NCBI GenBank assembly: GCA_034190875.2
Contig: CM067348.1
Span: 39,496,593-39,560,592 of the forward strand
Direction: 5' to 3'
Origin: Urechis unicinctus
Taxonomy: Eukaryota > Annelida > Polychaeta > Xenopneusta > Urechidae
DNA: 64,000 bases
Shown: piece by piece, positions 45,401-64,000 of the stretch
Layout of the letters: each line of letters starts with the position of its first letter
Numbering within the stretch: the stretch's first letter is position 1
Program-made: the position numbers and the translations under genes
Notes under the pieces: generated by a model
Database searches by the model: none
The model's input: only the letters and a program-made list of their open reading frames with translations
Told to the model about the DNA's origin: nothing

Positions 45401-46790
45401 TTCCCGCCTGCCCTGGCGTCTAAGCACGTGGTCTGCTTGTTTTCAACTGGCTCGTCTTGTATTTTTCATCGGCTACGTCACTGAGTGCGCTCCATCAGCG
45501 ATACACAATCGCTCTGTATTATTCATGTAATCTTAGAAGCTTCGTCATGGGACTGAAAAGAAGCAAAACGTGCACCGTTTGGCGATGACAATGTCATCTG
45601 GTTACAGAGATGCAAACCACGAGGACAATCCGTCTCGCGTGATGTTGACGGGTGCTCGGGTACTTGACTAAGCGCCTAATTATAAACAATACAATTGGGT
45701 GGGGGCGTGTATGTGGTGAGATGTAATGGGTAGAGGATATTAGTGTGCCAATGGGATAGCTCTGAGGGTAAATGAGAGCATCGACCTTCATGTACGGTTT
45801 ATCGACATAATTTGATGTCGTCTAGCCGCCGAACCTAAAGGTAATCTGATAAGTTCAGCTGACGACGGCCGATTTCTATCACCTCTGGCCTCGACGTGAA
45901 CACCATAAGGCTTGAGGTTTGAAGTCACGGGTAAGTTTTGACTTAAGAAGGTGTGGTCTAGAATGGAAGATAGGGTTTAATAAGAGGTCGCGTCAATACC
46001 ATAAGTAGTGTGCGAAACATAACGGTATCAAGATAATCAAGTAACAATCCCAACCCACCACTCGTTTTATTGACTACAATCTATATTGACCTATTTATTT
46101 AATTGCCCCACATCTTGACGTACCATTGACGTGCATCGTGAGTCGCCGTGTCATTAACTGGGATCTTGTTTTCTGAATTCATCCATGATTGAGTGTGCGG
46201 TCATTCATAACAGCAGTGATCAGGTCCGATCTAGAGAGATTTGAAGTGGATTCGATTCGTCGATGATTGGTCACAACTAGAATTGACCCTGCTCTACGAG
46301 ATACAAGGTGCTGTTGGTGCGTGTCTGACACTTATTCAAAGGTATAAAGTGTTATTTGACAATGCTTGGCCCCGAGTAAAGTTCAACATTTGTGAGTTGA
46401 GCACGAGTCGAGAGAGTGCGTATTTAGAGGGCTGTAAAGTCGGTGAGGGCTGATCTTAAGTTCGGGACTGACAACGACGCTGTGTCTGTGGTAGAGGCGA
46501 CTATAATACCAGGTTAACTGCCACCGATCTGATCTGGGCCCCGTATCTCTATCCAACATCTCGGAGCAAGGTAATGAGGGATATAATTACAATTGATTGG
46601 GGGTTTTTTGGAAACTTATTCAATTGATTTTTTTAATATGTGCTATGTTTATATTGCCATCAGACACTTGACTAAGGGGCTTGTCTCATGCTCGTGTGTG
46701 AAGTATTTGGCCGGCAGAGTCTCATGGAATGTGTAGTCTCTGGGTGAGAAGGTGCTAACATGGGGTGACGTACTGATCATAGGGGAGTGT
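42416..46790. other. Unrecognised intergenic DNA upstream of ACSL
   Basis: No gene family is recognised. The open frames at 42458-42700 (plus) and 42633-42427 (minus) overlap, and neither shows a known motif. A 5' non-coding exon or promoter of the acyl-CoA synthetase gene may lie here, but I see no sequence that identifies it. Confidence 0.4.
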
Positions 46791-47625
46791 CAGACTCCGA
46801 TATGGGGAATGTCAGACTCTGACTGAGGAGTGTCAGACTCTGACTGAGGAGTGTCAGACTGACTGAGGAGTGTCAGACTCTGACTGAGGAGTGTCAGACT
46901 TCGATTGGGGAATGTCAGACTCTGACTGAGGAGTGTGAGACTCTGACTGAGGAGTGTCAGACTGACTGAGGAGTGTCAGACTCTGACTGAGGAGTGTCAG
47001 ACTCTGACTGAGGAGTGTCAGACTTCGATTGGGGAATGTCAGACTCTGACTGAGGAGTGTCAGACTGACTGAGGAGTGTCAGACTCTGACTGAGGAGTGT
47101 CAGACTTCGATTGGGGAATGTCAGACTCTGACTGAGGAGTGTGAGACTCTGACTGAGGAGTGTCAGACTGACTGAGGAGTGTCAGACTCTGACTGAGGAG
47201 TGTCAGACCTTGATTGGGGAATGTCAGACTTTGACTGAGGAATGTCAGACTCTGACTGAGGAGTGTCAGACTTCGATTGGGGAATGTCAGACTCTGACTG
47301 AGGAGTGTCAGACTCTGACTGAGGAGTGTCAGACCTTGATTGGGGAATGTCAGACTTTGACTGAGGAATGTCAGACTCTGACTGAGGAGTGTCAGACTCT
47401 GACTGAGGAGTGTCAGACTTCGATTGGGGAATGTCAGACTCTGACTGAGGAGTGTCAGACTCTGACTGAGGAGTGTCAGACTCTGACTGAGGAGTGTCAG
47501 ACTCTGACTGAGGAGTGTCAGACTTCAATTGGGGAATGTCAGACTTTGACTGAGGAGTGTCAGACTTCGATTGGGGAATGTCATACTCTGACTGAGGAGT
47601 GTCAGACTTCGATTAGAGAATGCCA
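46791..47625. repeat. 21-bp minisatellite upstream of ACSL exon 1
   Basis: About 40 variant copies of GTCAGACTCTGACTGAGGAGT, with a second variant class containing TTCGATTGGGGAAT. The variant classes alternate in a higher-order pattern. As 21 is divisible by three, long open frames appear on both strands; these are artefacts. The array ends ~270 bp before the ACSL start codon. Confidence 0.95.
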
Positions 47626-47898
47626 GACTCGGAAAGGAGAGTGCGGGCTATCAGATCAGATAGGGGAATGTCATATGGGTAGAATGATCTGTTATGTGGT
47701 TACACATTTTGTAGAATATCCTGCAAACTGTTCACATGTCATGCTTGTGGTTAAATTGCATGTCAGTGGTTGTGGTTGAATCGCATGTCAATGGTTGTGT
47801 TATCAGGAAGTCAAGATAACAAAGTGAAACAATCAAATCACAACTTGACCTAAAAGACATCTCAAGTAAGATCGATTTAACAACGAGACAACATCGCA

Positions 47899-61646
<13,748 letters not shown>

Positions 61647-63170
61647 GGGAAGGCTCTTTCTCATTTCCCTGTATCAGTGCTTACTTGCCATCCAGTTGTG
61701 ATGATGTGCTTATTTTCCATAATCATGAATATATATATAGTAAGTATGAATATTCATGAACTGATAACACTCTCTGCCAGGAGTGTATATGTGGGAGGCT
61801 GTGGCTTGGTTGGCATGGTTAACAGATTAATAGATGCCATTCTCAAAACTTTGTTGTTTGTGTAGATTTGAATTTGATCTTCTGGGACACATGATGTGAA
61901 TGATTGTCTCTTATTCTGGATGTAAATGGAGGTTTTCTTTGTACTGAATGTTTGTGGGTAGAGAGAATATTGGATTTCGATATGAAGTTTATGGCTTGTG
62001 AAGCTTTTATTTATTAGTAGTGTAGCTTTTTGCTGGTGTACCTGCGTGGATATGCATTATTCCTCTTATAAAGCGTCGAGTTGATAAGATGATCTCTTCA
62101 AGGGTTGTTTAGTAAGCAATGTTTTCCTGGTTATTCAGTCCTAATAAGAACAAAAATTCAAGCATTTCTCAGTATTGGTGTAAAACTACGGTGATAGTTT
62201 GTTCCAAAAGATCTGCTTTTGGGTGTAAGATGTTATTTGGATGTGTGTTGAATACAGTATACAGGTGCTGTTGTATTTTCATTAGAATTAGACTTGGTAT
62301 CAGAGAACCATCCGTGTGTATATAAACATTTGAACATTAATGAAGTGAAAGTCCTGAATATGCTCTGGTACAGTTGTATTCAGTTCATTATCCACACTTC
62401 GATAGATGATTAATGAAGGGAAACTTCTGGATTAATATCAATTCATATAGTTGTTAATATCACAGTTTTGTTCACAATACGTTTTGAAATGCCAGTATGT
62501 AAAATTTGTCTTCAATGCACTCTGTATAGTTTTAGGGCATTGAAATTATTTGTGCCGACCCACCCACTACCCACCCAGAAAAGCTAGGCCAGCTTGATGT
62601 TGTAGATAACTGAGTCGTGAATGATAGGGTCTACAATTTCAAGATTCTTTAGTTTTTTCCATTTGGTTTGGTTTCTGATTGGTGTTGTTGTTGTTGGAAG
62701 GCAGTTGAAAGTGCCTCCTGTGTCATAACCAAAGGTCATTGTCCATCCAAACAAATTAAGATAAAAAATCACCAAAACTTGGAATAAGACTTGTCTTCAC
62801 ATTGTACTGATGTAGTCTGCATTGTTAATGCTGGGAAAAGTACTTGTTAGTTTTTTGTGTTTCTTACTGAGTGGGATTATGTTTGATGTGTTGCTATGCC
62901 TGAGAGATAGAACTACACAGATATCTCTTACTTTAAGTTAAAGGGGTCCAGTTATACTATATTTGTTGTGTTTTTTCTTGATAATGCGAACAAATCATGC
63001 TTTGAAGATTTTGCTGTGTATTCAGTAGGTTTATTTCTCTGGAAGGAGGTCGGTGTAGAAAAGTGAGGCTGTGTGGGAAAGTGTGTGTGTTGTGAGATTT
63101 GAAGTGATGCATCTCTTGGTTTCGCCTGTTCTAAAACGCCATCGGTTGTTAATAAAGATGTAGAGATGAA
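61647..63170 (+). other. Probable ACSL 3' UTR
   Basis: Non-coding, T-rich sequence follows the stop. The best polyadenylation signal I see is AATAAA at 63151-63156, which would give a UTR of about 1.5 kb. No other gene is visible in this stretch. Confidence 0.4.
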
Positions 63171-64000
63171 TCATTATATCTTATCATAACGTCACCTACC
63201 ATTCATAACGTTTATGTGATGTTCGCTCTGGAGATAATTGACATAAGTATCACCCGCGGTTAGGCTTTAGAACATCAGCATTATTCTCCTTAGCAGGCGA
63301 TGCTGCTCGTACCCACGCAATCAATTACTTATGTTTCCTATGCTCAGGAAAATGCATCAACATGATCATCCAACGGTCGATCTGTAAGCAATGTGCCAAT
63401 CAAGGAGCTTCTTAGTGAGATTTTCACTGAGGCTCCCTTTTTCTCATCCAGTTGGTGCTTGTAGCGCATAACGCAAAGACTCAATATGTCTACAGGCTGG
63501 TCAGGCGCTTCAGTAGCACTTGCCTGTATGAACAGTACGCTTAAGTTGTTGTCTTCTCGGACACACTACAATTCTTCAAAATTATATACATAATGACAAA
63601 GCACAAGTGTTTATGGTGTTGGCAACACCGATTTTACGATACTCAGGAGGATGCCAATATTTTGCATCAAGTTTTCCAACAGTCGACGGCAAAATCTCTC
63701 GGCTCATTCACATGGATTATTATATGCAACGTGATGAGGCTTTCGAGAAATACCTGCTTAGTTTGACACGGTCTCTTGTATTGCCGCAGCGGATCGCATT
63801 AAGTGGTCTGAAGGCTAGGGATATCGGGGGGATATCCAACTAACATATAAATAATTTTAAAGTACCAAGCTGTATTAAGCCCAAGGTTCAAATCATTTGC
63901 CTAACAAATGGTGTTACATAATTTGTTACAGTAGCAATCCCTAAGGGCAAGTACATTGCATTACAGTGAGACAGTTCATCATTACATGTATAAAAATGTC
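63171..64000. other. Unrecognised DNA at the window end
   Basis: An open frame of 78 codons at 63607-63843 shows no known motif. No repeat or exon is identified. Confidence 0.35.

Noticed and set aside
47163-47779. Open frame with GECQTLTEECQTLTEEC repeats ahead of ACSL, and its antisense Asp-Thr-Pro-Gln frame
   Set aside because: The 21-bp minisatellite is a multiple of three and stop-free on both strands; there is no signal or conserved flank.

Overview
This is eukaryotic, almost certainly metazoan, genomic DNA. It has a spliced gene with GT-AG introns, abundant (TA)n, (CATA)n and GA microsatellites, long minisatellites, and a dense set of animal-type transposable elements. Marine invertebrate genomes look like this. 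Two SINE-like heads in intron 2 of the host gene (49453 and 49676) resemble repeats I associate with molluscs, so a mollusc is my best but weak guess.

Layout. 1-4375: mostly unrecognised DNA with a (CATA)n tract, a small inverted-repeat element and two exons of an Ulp1/SENP-like protease that are cut off at 4376. 4376-13095: a tyrosine-recombinase (DIRS/Ngaro-like) retrotransposon with an SGNH-hydrolase ORF, a 147-bp tandem array, gag, RT-RNase H and recombinase, bounded by 240-bp direct repeats and invaded by an AT-rich repeat family. 14432-33440: one minus-strand CR1/Rex1-like LINE broken open by three later insertions, each placed by its target duplication and by the LINE reading frame. 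These are a Ty3/Gypsy element (15950-20721, TSD AACAC), a TTAA-flanked DNA element with P2X7-C-like and THAP coding remnants (20960-23864), and an LTR element (24809-32115, TSD ACGTT) that itself holds an inverted, deleted copy of the tyrosine-recombinase element. 33550-46790: repeat graveyard and unrecognised intergenic DNA. 47899-61646: the one intact host gene, a 15-exon ACSL3/ACSL4-type long-chain acyl-CoA synthetase of 720 residues with all intron phases consistent. 61647-64000: its probable 3' UTR and flanking DNA.

The ACSL introns contain most of the other notable features. Two 21-bp-unit minisatellites flank coding exon 1. Intron 2 carries an unclassified 2.96-kb element with ~220-240-bp inverted repeats and two related helix-turn-helix-like ORFs pointing inward from its ends. 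Intron 6 is a G-rich minisatellite, and intron 8 holds a 1.07-kb inverted-repeat transposon. The strongest candidates for something not well described are the intron-2 element and the TTAA element combining P2X7-C-like and THAP sequences. No tool was run. All homologies are from reading motifs by eye.
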